Positions 1-8,569 of a DNA stretch of 64,000 nucleotides are shown here, one piece after another. The stretch is from Sphingomonas taxi. Lineage in GTDB: Bacteria; Pseudomonadota; Alphaproteobacteria; Sphingomonadales; Sphingomonadaceae. The translations under genes and the position numbers were made by a program. Under the pieces are notes generated by a model. That model saw nothing but the letters and a program-made list of their open reading frames with translations. It ran no database searches and was not told the DNA's origin. The stretch is taken from NCBI RefSeq assembly GCF_000764535.1, contig NZ_CP009571.1, forward strand, positions 1,550,001 to 1,614,000, written 5' to 3'. How positions within the stretch are numbered: position 1 is the stretch's first letter; the number at the start of each line of letters is the position of its first letter.

Positions 1-364
1 ATCGGGCGTCGCCCGCGGTCCACGGCGCCCGCCCGCGCCGCGCCCGCCACCAGGTGAGGATCAGCCCGAGCAGGCTCCCCGCGCCGAGCCCGATCGCGAC
101 GGTCTGCGCATCGATCGTGCCGGGCGGGACGCCCGCGACGATCGCCAGAGCCTGAAATTCGTCGGGAAGCGCCCAGATGCCGGCGAGCCGCTGCACCGCC
201 AGCAAACCGACCAGCGCGGTGACGCCATAGCCCAGCCAAAGCGTTGCCGCCCAACGCAGATGACGCGCCCCGAACGCGATACGCCGCCACGCGAACATCC
301 GCCCCCGCCGCAACAGGAAGAGATGATAGCCGACGGTGAGGACAAGGAGGATGGCGACGAGCAT
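1..364 (-). CDS. Partial membrane protein, unrecognised
   Basis: This reading frame is open on the minus strand from an ATG at 364 to the left edge of the window, giving about 121 residues with the C-terminus outside. It starts MLVAILLVLTVGYHLFLLRR, a hydrophobic segment followed by basic residues. Two more hydrophobic stretches follow (about residues 35-55 and 93-107), so it is probably an inner-membrane protein with several passes. A GTG at 373 directly after an in-frame stop is an alternative start; I prefer the ATG because GAGTGG precedes it at usable spacing. I do not recognise the family. It lies downstream of glpX on the same strand, separated by a palindromic repeat. Confidence 0.5.
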   Translation of the reverse strand, partial: MLVAILLVLTVGYHLFLLRRGRMFAWRRIAFGARHLRWAATLWLGYGVTALVGLLAVQRLAGIWALPDEFQALAIVAGVPPGTIDAQTVAIGLGAGSLLGLILTWWRARRGRAPWTAGDAR

Positions 365-433
365 ATCGGCCACTCAGCGCGGATGCGGCGCGAAGTCCAC
401 TGTCGATAGTGTGCCAGAGATCATCTTCGGATC

Positions 434-535
434 GTCATCCCGGCGAAGGCCGGGACCCATGGTTGCGGTGATTGGGTGTGGCGCGAAACCTCACCGACCC
501 GTGTCCATGGGTCCCGGCCTTCGCCGGGATGACGA
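434..535. repeat. Inverted repeat pair, family CGTCATCCCGGCGAAGGCCG
   Basis: Two facing copies of a roughly 30-bp sequence at 434-463 and 505-535 could form one long hairpin, with about 41 bp between the arms. Each arm is also internally palindromic around GGCGAAGGCC. The same unit occurs near 20994 and 21240, so it is a dispersed repeat family. It lies just downstream of glpX and could act as a transcript end or mRNA stabiliser; that role is inferred. Confidence 0.8.
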
Positions 536-567
536 TTTGGGAATGAACGGGCCCTCGGCCCCCCGGA

Positions 568-1530
568 TCAATCCGTGCGGTGTTCGCCCTTCACCCAGCG
601 CACCGTGCCGGTCGAGGCGCGCATCACGACGCTCTCGGTGGTCATCTTGCCCTTGCGGCGCTTGACCCCCTCGAGCAGCGACCCGTCCGTGACGCCGGTC
701 GCGGCGAAGATGCAGTCGCCCTTGGCCAGCTCTTCGAGGTCGTATTGCTTGTCGAGGTCGTCGATGCCCCATTTGTGCGCCCGCGCGCGCTCGTCGTCGT
801 TGCGGAACAGCAGCCGGCCCTTGAACTGGCCGCCGACGCAGCGCAGCGCCGCGCAGGCCAGCACGCCCTCCGGCGCGCCGCCCGAGCCCATATAGACGTC
901 GATCGTCGTATCGGGATCGGCCGTCGCGATCACCCCCGCGACGTCGCCGTCGCCGATCAGCATCACGCCGCAACCGATGCTGCGCAGCTCGGCGATCAGC
1001 GCCTCGTGGCGCGGCCGGTCGAGCACGCAGGCGATGATCTCGTGCGGCGCGACGCCCTTGGCGGCGGCGATCGCATGGACGTTCTCGGTCGGCGTCCTGT
1101 CGAGGTCGATGACGCCGGCAGGCAGGTTCGGGCCGACCGCGATCTTGTCCATATAGACGTCGGGCGCATTGAGCAGGCCGCCCTTTTCGGCGATCGCCAG
1201 CACCGCGAGGCTGTTCGGTCCCGCCTTGGCGCAGATCGTCGTGCCCTCCAGCGGATCGAGCGCGATGTCGATCGCCGGACCGTTGCCGGTGCCGACCTTC
1301 TCGCCGATGAACAGCATCGGCGCCTCGTCGCGCTCGCCTTCGCCGATCACCACGGTGCCGTCGATGTCGAGTTCGTTGAGCGCCGCGCGCATCGCCTCGA
1401 CCGCCGCGGCGTCGGCGGCCTTCTCGTCGCCGCGCCCGGTCAGCGTCGAGGCGGAGATCGCCGCCGCTTCGGTGACGCGCACCATCTCGAGGACGAGGAC
1501 GCGATCGAGGACCTGGCTGGCGGCTTGCAT
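568..1530 (-). CDS. glpX: Fructose-1,6-bisphosphatase class II
   Basis: The 320-residue product matches the class II FBPase (GlpX) family in length and motifs. These include VVIGEGERDEAPML near residue 65, the metal-binding DPLEGTT near residue 91, and GDGDVAG and GSGGAPEG further on. The enzyme hydrolyses fructose 1,6-bisphosphate to fructose 6-phosphate in gluconeogenesis, in the cytosol. The frame stays open upstream to 1791, but the start MQAASQVLDR at 1530 has an AGAGG ribosome-binding site 6 bases before it and matches the family N-terminus. The next gene upstream is a separate porin gene, so glpX is probably transcribed alone. Confidence 0.95.
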   Translation of the reverse strand: MQAASQVLDRVLVLEMVRVTEAAAISASTLTGRGDEKAADAAAVEAMRAALNELDIDGTVVIGEGERDEAPMLFIGEKVGTGNGPAIDIALDPLEGTTICAKAGPNSLAVLAIAEKGGLLNAPDVYMDKIAVGPNLPAGVIDLDRTPTENVHAIAAAKGVAPHEIIACVLDRPRHEALIAELRSIGCGVMLIGDGDVAGVIATADPDTTIDVYMGSGGAPEGVLACAALRCVGGQFKGRLLFRNDDERARAHKWGIDDLDKQYDLEELAKGDCIFAATGVTDGSLLEGVKRRKGKMTTESVVMRASTGTVRWVKGEHRTD

Positions 1531-1642
1531 GCTATACCTCTGTTTAACGTGTATAACAGCGGTGTACCCCGGCGAAGCGGCAACGACAAGCGCCATCGCG
1601 TCCCGCGCCGGGGCGCTTTCTGAGGCTCGCGAGGCAGCGGCG

Positions 1643-1730
1643 CAGTGTTCCTGCGAAAGCAGGAACCCAGGGCCAAGCAGGCCAGCGCTTGTGACTCCTA
1701 GGCTCCTGCTTTCGCAGGAGCACAGTGACG
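1643..1730. repeat. Inverted repeat pair, CTCCTGCGAAAGCAGGA family
   Basis: Two palindromic cores, CCTGCGAAAGCAGG near 1650-1664 and CTCCTGCTTTCGCAGGAG near 1703-1720, face each other and could fold into a single long stem. The element lies downstream of the porin gene and upstream of glpX, both on the minus strand. It may terminate the porin transcript. It differs from the other two palindrome families in the window. Confidence 0.7.
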
Positions 1731-1794
1731 TTTGAAAGGTCCCGGATAAATTGGGGGGTGACGATGCGGGTTGGGAGGATCGTACCCCCACCCC

Positions 1795-3213
1795 TCACAG
1801 CGTGATCGCCGCCTTCATCCCCAATACGCCGACGTCATGCGCCTCGCGCACCCCACCGGGATGGTGGATATATTGCAGGTTGGGCCTGAGCTCGAGCCAG
1901 TCGGCGGGGTGGATACTGTAATAGACCTCCGCGGCATATTCGGCATGGCGCACCGGCGTCCCCGGTATCAGCCGGTCGGCGGTCGCGGCGCGGCCGTTGA
2001 CGTTGGTCCGCGCGGCAGCGACACCGAGCACGTCGCCCGGCACCGCCGGCACCAGCCCCTTGTAGAACACCCCGAGCGACACCTGGTTGTCGGTCACCGA
2101 AGTCGCCCGGTCCGCCTGCGTGACATTGGCGAACATCGACAGGCCGGTCAGCGCCTTGCCGTCCTTCGACGTACCGGTGAGCTGCTGCTGCATCGTCCCG
2201 TAGACGCCGTAGCGACTCGTATGCTGGAGCGGCGACAGGCCGGTGACGACGCTGGGATTGCGGTTGACGTCGAGCAGCACGTCGTCGCCCCGCGCGGTGC
2301 CGAGCCATGCGCCGACCTTGTACGAACCGACCTGCCCGTCGTCACCGCCGCGCGTCCAGCCGACCTCGACCGGGATCAGCGCGCCGGTCGCACCGTGGAA
2401 GCGCCAGACGAAGAAGTCGTTGTCGAGATTGCGTGGATTGATCTCGTAGACGCCGCCCTGCACGTACAGGTCGCGCGGGAGGTCGACCCGGACCCGCGCA
2501 CCCCATTGGCCGACGGGCCAATTCTGCCAATAATCGCCGACGAGATTGCCCGGCTGCGCGCCGCAGAAGCTCAAATTCATGAAATGGCACGAGAAGACCG
2601 CGAAATCCTCGCCCGGATTGGTGCGGCCGAGCTTGATCTCGACGCGCGGGCCGATCCGCTGCTCATACCATAATTGCGTCACGCGCACCGTTTGGCCGCG
2701 GCCATAGACCTCCTGCACCTGCTGCAGCGAATCGATGCCGGCATCCGCGGTCAGGTTGCGCCCGCGCCGCCACGTCACCGTCGCCTGGAACGCGCCGCCC
2801 GTCAGCCCGGCGAGCTTGTCGAGGTCGAGCAGGACGCCGGCGTCGAACTGGCCGGTCTCGCGGAACAGCTTCCGGTCGCCGCCCGAGACATTGTAGCCGC
2901 TTTCCGAGGCATAACGCGCGGTGACGCCGATCCCGCGCTGGCCGAGCCGGGTGCGGATCTCCTGCCAGTCGCCGATCAGGCCCGGCGGCGGCGCACTCTG
3001 CGTGTCACCGATCAGCGCCGAGGGCGAGGTATCGCGGGTGCGGGCGATCGCGGTGCGAGGCCGGTGCTGGGTATCGCCCTGACTGCTGTCGGGGGTCGCC
3101 TCGGCGGTGTCGGGCGGCGGCGCGGAGGCGCCGACATCGACCTGTTGGGCGTGCGCGGTGCCGGTGAGCAACATGGCAATGGAAAGGCTGGCGAATACGA
3201 AGCGTAGCGTCAT
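1795..3213 (-). CDS. OprB-family carbohydrate porin
   Basis: The 472-residue product begins with a Sec signal peptide (MTLRFVFASLSIAMLLTGTA, cleaved near AHAQ). A low-complexity linker of about 70 residues follows, then GLIGDWQEIRTRLGQRGIGV, the usual opening of the OprB carbohydrate-selective porin family. The rest is beta-barrel-like (for example FQATVTWRRGRNL, GVYEINPR) and the chain ends in an aliphatic/aromatic-rich strand. It is expected in the outer membrane as a sugar diffusion channel. I chose ATG at 3213 over the longer upstream frame because it puts the signal peptide at the N-terminus. The gene stands alone; a palindromic repeat follows it. Confidence 0.85.
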   Translation of the reverse strand: MTLRFVFASLSIAMLLTGTAHAQQVDVGASAPPPDTAEATPDSSQGDTQHRPRTAIARTRDTSPSALIGDTQSAPPPGLIGDWQEIRTRLGQRGIGVTARYASESGYNVSGGDRKLFRETGQFDAGVLLDLDKLAGLTGGAFQATVTWRRGRNLTADAGIDSLQQVQEVYGRGQTVRVTQLWYEQRIGPRVEIKLGRTNPGEDFAVFSCHFMNLSFCGAQPGNLVGDYWQNWPVGQWGARVRVDLPRDLYVQGGVYEINPRNLDNDFFVWRFHGATGALIPVEVGWTRGGDDGQVGSYKVGAWLGTARGDDVLLDVNRNPSVVTGLSPLQHTSRYGVYGTMQQQLTGTSKDGKALTGLSMFANVTQADRATSVTDNQVSLGVFYKGLVPAVPGDVLGVAAARTNVNGRAATADRLIPGTPVRHAEYAAEVYYSIHPADWLELRPNLQYIHHPGGVREAHDVGVLGMKAAITL

Positions 3214-3342
3214 CGAAGGTCCGTCGGAGCAACGCGGAGACCCGCCCCCGCAGGGTCGACAACGGACCGAAACGCCATTGGTTCGCCAGCCGAAACGATT
3301 TTGGCGACCGTGGCCGATCGGCAACGCTCGCCGCGTCGTGCC

Positions 3343-3774
3343 TCAGCTGCGACAGCCGATCAGGCCCGCGACCGGCACCGCGATCGCATCCTGCCCCGGC
3401 CGCTCGATCTGCATCGACCCGCTCGGCACCCGCGCCCCCGCGGTCAGCCCGTCCTGCTGGACGATCTCCATCGCCAGCCGCACGCTGAGATCGCCGCCGC
3501 GATAGTCGATCGCCTCGGCGAAACCGAGCCGCCCCGGCCCCTCGCCGCCGCCGCTTCGTGCCAGATCGATCGTCTTGCCGCCGATCGACAGGCGCAGCGT
3601 CGCCGGATCGGCGACCGCCATCGCCACCAATTGCCGGTCCGCGGGGTTCCACAGATAGGCGGCACAGCCCTTGGCCGGCAGCCGCTGCTGGCCGATCGGT
3701 CCGAGTACGGACGGCGCAGCGGGGGCAGCGGGCGCGGCGGCTTGGGCGACGACGGCGAGGAACAGCGCGATCAT
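3343..3774 (-). CDS. Secreted hypothetical protein in prepilin peptidase operon
   Basis: This 143-residue product starts with a hydrophobic, Ala-rich segment (MIALFLAVVAQAAAPAAPAA) that could be a signal peptide. A compact domain follows containing GCAAYLWNPADRQLVAMAV and ending in GLIGCRS, so the two cysteines could form a disulphide after export. I do not recognise the family. Its ATG overlaps the TGA of the prepilin peptidase gene by four bases (ATGA), so the two are translationally coupled and probably work in the same envelope process. Confidence 0.7.
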   Translation of the reverse strand: MIALFLAVVAQAAAPAAPAAPSVLGPIGQQRLPAKGCAAYLWNPADRQLVAMAVADPATLRLSIGGKTIDLARSGGGEGPGRLGFAEAIDYRGGDLSVRLAMEIVQQDGLTAGARVPSGSMQIERPGQDAIAVPVAGLIGCRS

Positions 3775-4523
3775 GGCGCGATCGTTACCATGGCCAGCCA
3801 CGCCGGGTAAGCCGCCACGCCGAGCAATGCGCCGAACGGCAGCGCGGTGTCGCGTGCCATGCGCCGCCCGCTGAGATGCGCGAACACTGCGACCCCCAGC
3901 CCGACCAGGCTCGCGATCACCAGCACCGCCGGCAGCATCCGCCAGCCGAGCCACAATCCGATCGCCCCCATCAGCTTGGGATCGCCACCACCCATCCCCT
4001 CGCGGCCCCGCCACGCTTTATAGCCCAGCGCGATCCCGGCGAGCGCCGCATAGCCGGCGATGCCGCCGATCAGCCGATCCGCCAGCGCGGGCGCCAGCCC
4101 CGCCGCCCCGCTCGCCAGCCCGGCCAGCGCGAGCAATGCGGTCAGCCGGTCGGGCAGCCAGAAGGCGACGATATCGAGCGCCGCGAGTGCCAGCAGCAGC
4201 CAGCCGAACACCGCCCCCGCCACGCCGGCCCAACCGGGTGCGACCGCCCCGGCCAGCATGCCGATCGCCAGCGCCGCCAGCTCGATCCACAGATGGCCGG
4301 GATCGATCCGCGCGTCGCAGCCCCGGCACCGACCGCGCTGCGCCACGAAGCTGACGATCGGCACCAGCTCGACCGGCGCGAGCGTCCGCCCGCATGCGTC
4401 GCACGCCGACCGTCCGTCCGCGATCGATCGCCCCGCCGGCCAGCGGATCACCAGCGCCGCGATGAAGCTGCCAAAGATCGCCCCCAGCCCGCCGAGCAGC
4501 GCCGCCCAGCCGACGGCGCTCAC
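3771..4523 (-). CDS. Prepilin peptidase, A24 family (PilD/GspO type)
   Basis: The 250-residue polytopic membrane protein has the family layout. It starts with GSFIAALVIRWPAGRS and then has two zinc-binding CxxC pairs (CDACGRTLAP and CRGCDARIDP), which mark the N-methylating bifunctional form. The two catalytic aspartates follow, in ALDIVAFWLPD and in the GxGD-type motif GGGDPKLMGAIG. It cleaves leader peptides of type IV prepilins or type II secretion pseudopilins at the inner membrane. The start is a GTG at 4523, two bases after the stop of the upstream gene. No pilin or secretion genes are visible nearby, so its substrates are encoded elsewhere. Confidence 0.9.
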   Translation of the reverse strand: MSAVGWAALLGGLGAIFGSFIAALVIRWPAGRSIADGRSACDACGRTLAPVELVPIVSFVAQRGRCRGCDARIDPGHLWIELAALAIGMLAGAVAPGWAGVAGAVFGWLLLALAALDIVAFWLPDRLTALLALAGLASGAAGLAPALADRLIGGIAGYAALAGIALGYKAWRGREGMGGGDPKLMGAIGLWLGWRMLPAVLVIASLVGLGVAVFAHLSGRRMARDTALPFGALLGVAAYPAWLAMVTIAP

Positions 4524-4524
4524 G

Positions 4525-4791
4525 TCATGCCCCTTCGGTTTGCGGATCGGGATTGCGGATCAGATAGCGATAGACACCGAGCAGATCGATCAGCAGCAGC
4601 ACGATGTTCTGCGATCCCAGCGCCCAGTCGCGCATCACCGCCGCACCGACCAGCCACGCGACCGCCGACAGGCAGAACAGCACCATCGCCCAGCCGGTAT
4701 CGCGCCGCCCCCAGTCCAACGCCACCACGGTCGCCGCAATCATCCCGCTGATCGACGCAAACCACCGTATAGGCTCGATAAATTCTTCCAT
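4525..4791 (-). CDS. Small membrane protein, first gene of the prepilin peptidase operon
   Basis: This 88-residue protein has three likely membrane segments: FASISGMIAATVVAL, WAMVLFCLSAVAWLVGAAV and NIVLLLIDLLGVYRYLI. It ends in a short polar tail. I do not recognise a named family. Its stop codon is two bases before the GTG of the prepilin peptidase gene, so the two are almost certainly co-transcribed. A large palindromic element lies immediately upstream, in the divergent gap to the thiolase gene. Confidence 0.7.
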   Translation of the reverse strand: MEEFIEPIRWFASISGMIAATVVALDWGRRDTGWAMVLFCLSAVAWLVGAAVMRDWALGSQNIVLLLIDLLGVYRYLIRNPDPQTEGA

Positions 4792-4850
4792 GGCGGCTGA
4801 GCGAGCGGGCGTGGAATTGTATCCCGGCGATCAATTCCTCCGCCGCCAAG

Positions 4851-5071
4851 GGCAGGGCTATCGCATATGGCTGCGGTGTTGAGGATCGAGCCGCTTGCCC
4901 ATGGTCTTCGTCACCCCGGACTCGTTCCGGGGTCCACCGGGCCGCAAGAGAATGGTGTTGGATCATGCCTTTCTCCTCGCCGCAGAGTGGACCCCGGAAC
5001 AAGTCCGGGGTGACGAGGTGGATTTGGCAGACGGCGGACCCATACCGACCTTCATATGCGATAGCCCTGCC
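4851..5071. repeat. Composite palindromic element, copy 1
   Basis: A perfect 19-bp terminal inverted repeat, GGCAGGGCTATCGCATATG, occurs at 4851-4869 and reversed at 5053-5071. Inside is a second inverted pair: GTCACCCCGGACTCGTTCCG from 4910 and its reverse complement ending near 5014. The size and nested-repeat layout resemble a miniature inverted-repeat element or a compound REP. It occupies the divergent gap between a minus-strand membrane protein gene and the thiolase gene, so it may influence both promoters. It has no coding capacity. Related copies lie at 6405-6660 and 11215-11434. Confidence 0.75.
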
Positions 5072-5212
5072 GCCAGGGGGAGGATTGAGAACGGCCTTTC
5101 CTCCCGCGACCATTATGCCGACCGGCAGCAACGCTGGACCCGCCGTATCCCGTCATTGCCCCGCCCCCTGCCACACCCTAGATCGCCCTCAACTAGAAAC
5201 ACCGGAGAGCGT

Positions 5213-6400
5213 ATGTCCACCGATCCCGTCGTCATCGTCAGTTACGCCCGCACGCCGATGGGCTCGTTCCAGGGTGCGCTCGCCGGCGCTTCGGCGACCG
5301 AGCTCGGCGCCGCCGCGGTCAAGGCCGCGGTCGACCGTGCCGGTGCCTCGGCGGAGGCGATCGAGCGTATCTACATGGGCTGCGTCCTGCCCGCCGGGCT
5401 CGGCCAGGCCCCCGCCCGGCAGGCGGCGATCGGCGCCGGGCTCGGCACGCATGTCGAGGCGACGACGGTGAACAAGATGTGCGGATCGGGCATGCAGGCG
5501 GCGATCATGGCCGCCGATGCGCTCGCCGCGGGGTCGGTCGACCTGCTGGTGGCGGGCGGCATGGAGAGCATGACCAACGCCCCCTATCTCTCGCGCAAGC
5601 ATCGCGGCGGCGCGCGCATCGGCCACGACACCTTCTACGACCATATGTATCTCGACGGGCTCGAGGATGCCTATGAGCCCGGCAAGCTGATGGGCAATTT
5701 CGCCGAGGATACCGCCGCCGACTATCAGTTCACCCGCAAGGCGATGGACGATTACGCGATCGAGTCGCTGCACCGCGCGCAGCGCGCGCAGGGGTCGGGC
5801 GCGTTCGATCGCGAGATCGTGCCGGTCGAGGTGAAGGGCCGCAAGGGTTCGACCACCGTCGCGCTCGACGAACAGCCGGCCAAGGGCGACGTCGCCAAGA
5901 TCCCGACGCTTAAGCCCGCTTTCTCGCGGGAGGGCACGATCACCGCCGCCAACGCCTCGTCGATCTCCGACGGTGCGGCGGCGCTGGTGATGACCCGCGC
6001 CAGCGTCGCCGAGCGGCTCGGCCTCACCCCGATCGCCCGCGTCGTCGCGCATGCCGCGCACGCGCACGATCCGGCCAAATTCACCACCGCGCCGGTGTTC
6101 GCGATGCGCAAGGCGATGGACCGCGCCGGCTGGAGCCGCGACGACATCGACCTGTTCGAGGTCAACGAGGCGTTCGCGGTGGTGTCGATGATCGCGATCC
6201 ACGATCTCGGCATCGACCCCGCCCGCCTCAACGTCCACGGCGGCGCCTGCGCACTCGGCCATCCGATCGGCGCGAGCGGCGCGCGCATCCTCGCGACCCT
6301 GCTGTCGGCGCTCGAGACGAACGGCCAGCGCCGCGGCATGGCGTCGCTGTGCATCGGCGGCGGCGAGGCGACCGCGATGGCGGTCGAACTGATGAACTGA
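5213..6400 (+). CDS. Acetyl-CoA C-acetyltransferase (thiolase)
   Basis: The 395-residue product is a full-length thiolase. It has the nucleophilic cysteine in NKMCGSGMQA, the GGMESMTNAPY loop, the catalytic histidine in GGACALGHPIGASG and the second cysteine in SLCIGGGEATAMA. It condenses two acetyl-CoA, or runs the reverse thiolysis, in short-chain acyl metabolism, ketone-body use or polyhydroxybutyrate supply. The ATG at 5213 follows a GGAGAG ribosome-binding site. The frame is open further upstream, but that part is non-coding repeat. It stands alone, with repeat elements on both sides; no acyl-CoA dehydrogenase or hydratase gene is adjacent, so the exact pathway is open. Confidence 0.92.
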   Translation: MSTDPVVIVSYARTPMGSFQGALAGASATELGAAAVKAAVDRAGASAEAIERIYMGCVLPAGLGQAPARQAAIGAGLGTHVEATTVNKMCGSGMQAAIMAADALAAGSVDLLVAGGMESMTNAPYLSRKHRGGARIGHDTFYDHMYLDGLEDAYEPGKLMGNFAEDTAADYQFTRKAMDDYAIESLHRAQRAQGSGAFDREIVPVEVKGRKGSTTVALDEQPAKGDVAKIPTLKPAFSREGTITAANASSISDGAAALVMTRASVAERLGLTPIARVVAHAAHAHDPAKFTTAPVFAMRKAMDRAGWSRDDIDLFEVNEAFAVVSMIAIHDLGIDPARLNVHGGACALGHPIGASGARILATLLSALETNGQRRGMASLCIGGGEATAMAVELMN

Positions 6401-6404
6401 CGCG

Positions 6405-6660
6405 CCTCCCCTCCCCTGCACGGGGAGGGCTGTCGCATATCGACGTTCATTCGAGCCCGCCGTGTCCCAGGCCTACCCCGTCACCCCGGACTTGTTCCGG
6501 GGTCCACCCTGCGGCGAGGGGAAAGGCTTGATTCGTTACCGTTCTCCTGTGGCCCCGTGGACCCCGGAACGAGTCGGGGGTGACGAATCAGATGAGGAAA
6601 CCGATCGAACCTCATTACCGCAGCCATATGCGATAGCCCTGCCCTGCACGGGAGGGGAGC
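6405..6660. repeat. Composite palindromic element, copy 2, with terminator-like hairpin
   Basis: The ends GGGCTGTCGCATAT (from 6427) and CATATGCGATAGCCC (near 6625-6640) match the terminal repeats of the 4851-5071 copy. The inner pair starts GTCACCCCGGACTTGTTCCG at 6480 and closes near 6584. Here the terminal homology extends outward into CCCTCCCC-TGCAC-GGGGAGGG (6409-6429), a strong hairpin directly after the thiolase stop. The element fills the gap between two convergent genes and could serve as a bidirectional terminator. Confidence 0.75.
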
Positions 6661-6670
6661 GCCTAGCGCA

Positions 6671-7162
6671 TCACGGCAGCCGCTCGGTCGGCTCGACGCC
6701 CCACAGGCTTCCGACCTCGACGAAGCCCGCCTGCCCGCGCACGTCGAACCGGCACCAGCCGCCGCCGCAGGCGCTCAGCCGCCCGACGACGCCCGGTGCG
6801 GCACGCCACAGCAGCTTCGCGCCGCTCGACGCGCGTTCGTGCATCTCGACCGGCTGCGCGCCGCGGACGATCGCCGTCCGCCGTTCGCTCAGCAGCGCGG
6901 CGAGCATCCAGCCCTGCGTGCCGTCGGGATCCTCGACCTTGCGCCATTGCTTGAACGTCGCGACGACGCGCACCGGCAGATCGGCGCGCTGGTACAGCCA
7001 GCTCGCCGGATAGGTCTTGTCGGGGCCGGTGCGCATCCGCGCGCGACCGGCGTTGATCGACGCATAATAAGGCAACGTCTTCTTCGCCTCGGCGGCCAGC
7101 GCGCCGCCGTCGACCGCCAGCATCGCCAGTCCCGCGACCGCTAAAGCCCAATGGCGCATCAT
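6671..7162 (-). CDS. SH3-domain secreted protein
   Basis: The 163-residue product has a Sec signal peptide (MMRHWALAVAGLAMLAVDGGALA) followed by two bacterial SH3-like repeats. The first begins LPYYASINAGRARMRTGPDKTYPASWLY with core VRVVATFKQWRKVEDPDGTQGWM; the second has VGRLSACGGGWCRFDVRGQAGFVE. Such proteins are periplasmic and are thought to bind cell-wall or other polymer ligands. I chose the double ATG at 7162 because GAGGA lies six bases upstream; a further in-frame ATG at 7174 lies within that ribosome-binding site. It is transcribed divergently from the hydroxyacid dehydrogenase gene. Confidence 0.85.
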   Translation of the reverse strand: MMRHWALAVAGLAMLAVDGGALAAEAKKTLPYYASINAGRARMRTGPDKTYPASWLYQRADLPVRVVATFKQWRKVEDPDGTQGWMLAALLSERRTAIVRGAQPVEMHERASSGAKLLWRAAPGVVGRLSACGGGWCRFDVRGQAGFVEVGSLWGVEPTERLP

Positions 7163-7259
7163 AACATTCCTCAATCTGGATGCCCCTCTCTAGCGCGGAC
7201 GCGGGCAGGAGCAACGATCCGTTGACGCGACCCACGCGCTCCGCCAAGCCGATGCCGCG

Positions 7260-8252
7260 ATGCCAGAGCCCCGCAAGACCCCCAGGGTGATCGTCACCCG
7301 CGAGCTCGCCGACACGGTGATGGACCGGCTCGAGGCGCTGTTCGACACGACCAACAATCGCGGCGACGCGGCGATGACGCGCGACCAGCTCGCCGCGGCG
7401 ATGGCGGATTGCGACGTGCTCGTCCCCACCGTCACCGACGAGATCGACGCCGCGCTGATCGAAGGCGCGGGCGAGCGGCTGCGCCTGATCGCCAATTACG
7501 GTGCCGGCGTGAACCATATCGCGCTTAAGGCGGCGCGCGCGCGCGGCATCATCGTCACCAACACGCCGGGCGTGCTGACCGAGGATACCGCCGACATGGC
7601 GATGGCGCTGATCGTCTCGGTGCCGCGCCGGCTCGCCGAGGGCGAGAAACTGGTGCGCTCGGGCGAATGGCACGGCTGGAGCCCCGGCGGCATGCTCGGC
7701 CACCGGATCGGCGGCAAGGCGCTCGGCATCGTCGGCATGGGCCGCATCGGCCAGGCGGTGGCGCGGCGCGCGCGCGCCTTCGGCCTGTCGATCCATTACC
7801 ACAACCGCCGCCGCCTGCCCGCCGTCGTCGAGGCGGAACTGGGCGCAACCTTCCATGCCGATCTCGACGACCTGCTCGGGTGCGCCGATATCGTCAGCAT
7901 CCACACGCCGCTCAACGCCGACAGCCGCGACCTGATCGACCGCCGCCGCATCGGCCTGATGCGCACCCACGTCTATGTCATCAACACCTCGCGCGGCGGC
8001 ATCCTCGACGAAGGCGCGCTGGTCGACGCGCTCGAAGCGGGCCGGCTCGCCGGCGCCGGCCTCGACGTGTGGGAGCATGAGCCGCGCATCGATCCGCGGC
8101 TGCTCGCGCTGCCCAATGTGGTGATGACGCCGCATATGGGTTCGGCGACGCTCGAAGGCCGGCAGGCGTCGGGCGAGCGCGTCATCCAGAACATCCGCAT
8201 GTGGGCGGACGGCCATCGCCCGCCCGATCAGGTGCTCGAAGGCTGGGCCTGA
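7260..8252 (+). CDS. 2-hydroxyacid dehydrogenase (glyoxylate/hydroxypyruvate reductase type)
   Basis: The 330-residue product is a D-isomer-specific NAD(P)-dependent 2-hydroxyacid dehydrogenase. It shows the nucleotide-binding GMGRIGQAVARRARAFG and the catalytic arginine in NTSRGGILDEGAL. The catalytic glutamate lies in GLDVWEHEP and the histidine in TPHMGSAT. IANYGAGVNHI near residue 78 and the overall pattern are closest to glyoxylate/hydroxypyruvate (D-glycerate) reductases, which reduce 2-oxo acids to D-2-hydroxy acids in the cytosol. The substrate cannot be fixed from sequence alone. The gene is monocistronic; a small lipoprotein gene follows 94 bp later. Confidence 0.88.
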   Translation: MPEPRKTPRVIVTRELADTVMDRLEALFDTTNNRGDAAMTRDQLAAAMADCDVLVPTVTDEIDAALIEGAGERLRLIANYGAGVNHIALKAARARGIIVTNTPGVLTEDTADMAMALIVSVPRRLAEGEKLVRSGEWHGWSPGGMLGHRIGGKALGIVGMGRIGQAVARRARAFGLSIHYHNRRRLPAVVEAELGATFHADLDDLLGCADIVSIHTPLNADSRDLIDRRRIGLMRTHVYVINTSRGGILDEGALVDALEAGRLAGAGLDVWEHEPRIDPRLLALPNVVMTPHMGSATLEGRQASGERVIQNIRMWADGHRPPDQVLEGWA

Positions 8253-8346
8253 TCGCCCCGCCGCCCGGTGACAAAATGTTGCCGGCCGGAACATCTTGCT
8301 GCGCAGCACCATTTATGCCGCTTCAGATCAGCAAGGGAAATCAACG

Positions 8347-8544
8347 ATGAAGATCAAGCCGCTCGCCGTCTCCGCGCTCCTGCTCGGCTCCGCGATCAGC
8401 CTGTCGGCCTGTTCGACGCTCAAGGGTGCCGGCATCGGCGCCGCGGGTGGCGCGGGCGTCGCCGCGGCGACCGGCGGCAGCGTCGAAAAGGGTGCGGCGG
8501 TCGGCGGCGCCGGCGGCGCGGTGGTCGGCACCGTCGCCGACTAA
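8347..8544 (+). CDS. Small glycine-rich lipoprotein
   Basis: This 65-residue product has a lipoprotein signal peptide ending in the lipobox LSAC (MKIKPLAVSALLLGSAISLSAC), then a Gly/Ala-rich tail (GAGIGAAGGAGVAAATGG, GAAVGGAGGAVVGTVAD). The tail resembles glycine-zipper segments of small envelope-stress lipoproteins. It is expected on the periplasmic face of the inner or outer membrane. AAGGG precedes the ATG. GGAAC about 50 bp upstream resembles half of an EcfG stress promoter, but the matching -10 element is not convincing. Confidence 0.8.
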   Translation: MKIKPLAVSALLLGSAISLSACSTLKGAGIGAAGGAGVAAATGGSVEKGAAVGGAGGAVVGTVAD

Positions 8545-8569
8545 ACGAGGTTCGGGAGCGTCGAGCGCC

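Noticed and set aside
434..535. Rho-independent terminator for glpX
   Set aside because: The hairpin is long and repeated elsewhere and has no U-run, so I list it as a repeat and leave its terminator role as inference.
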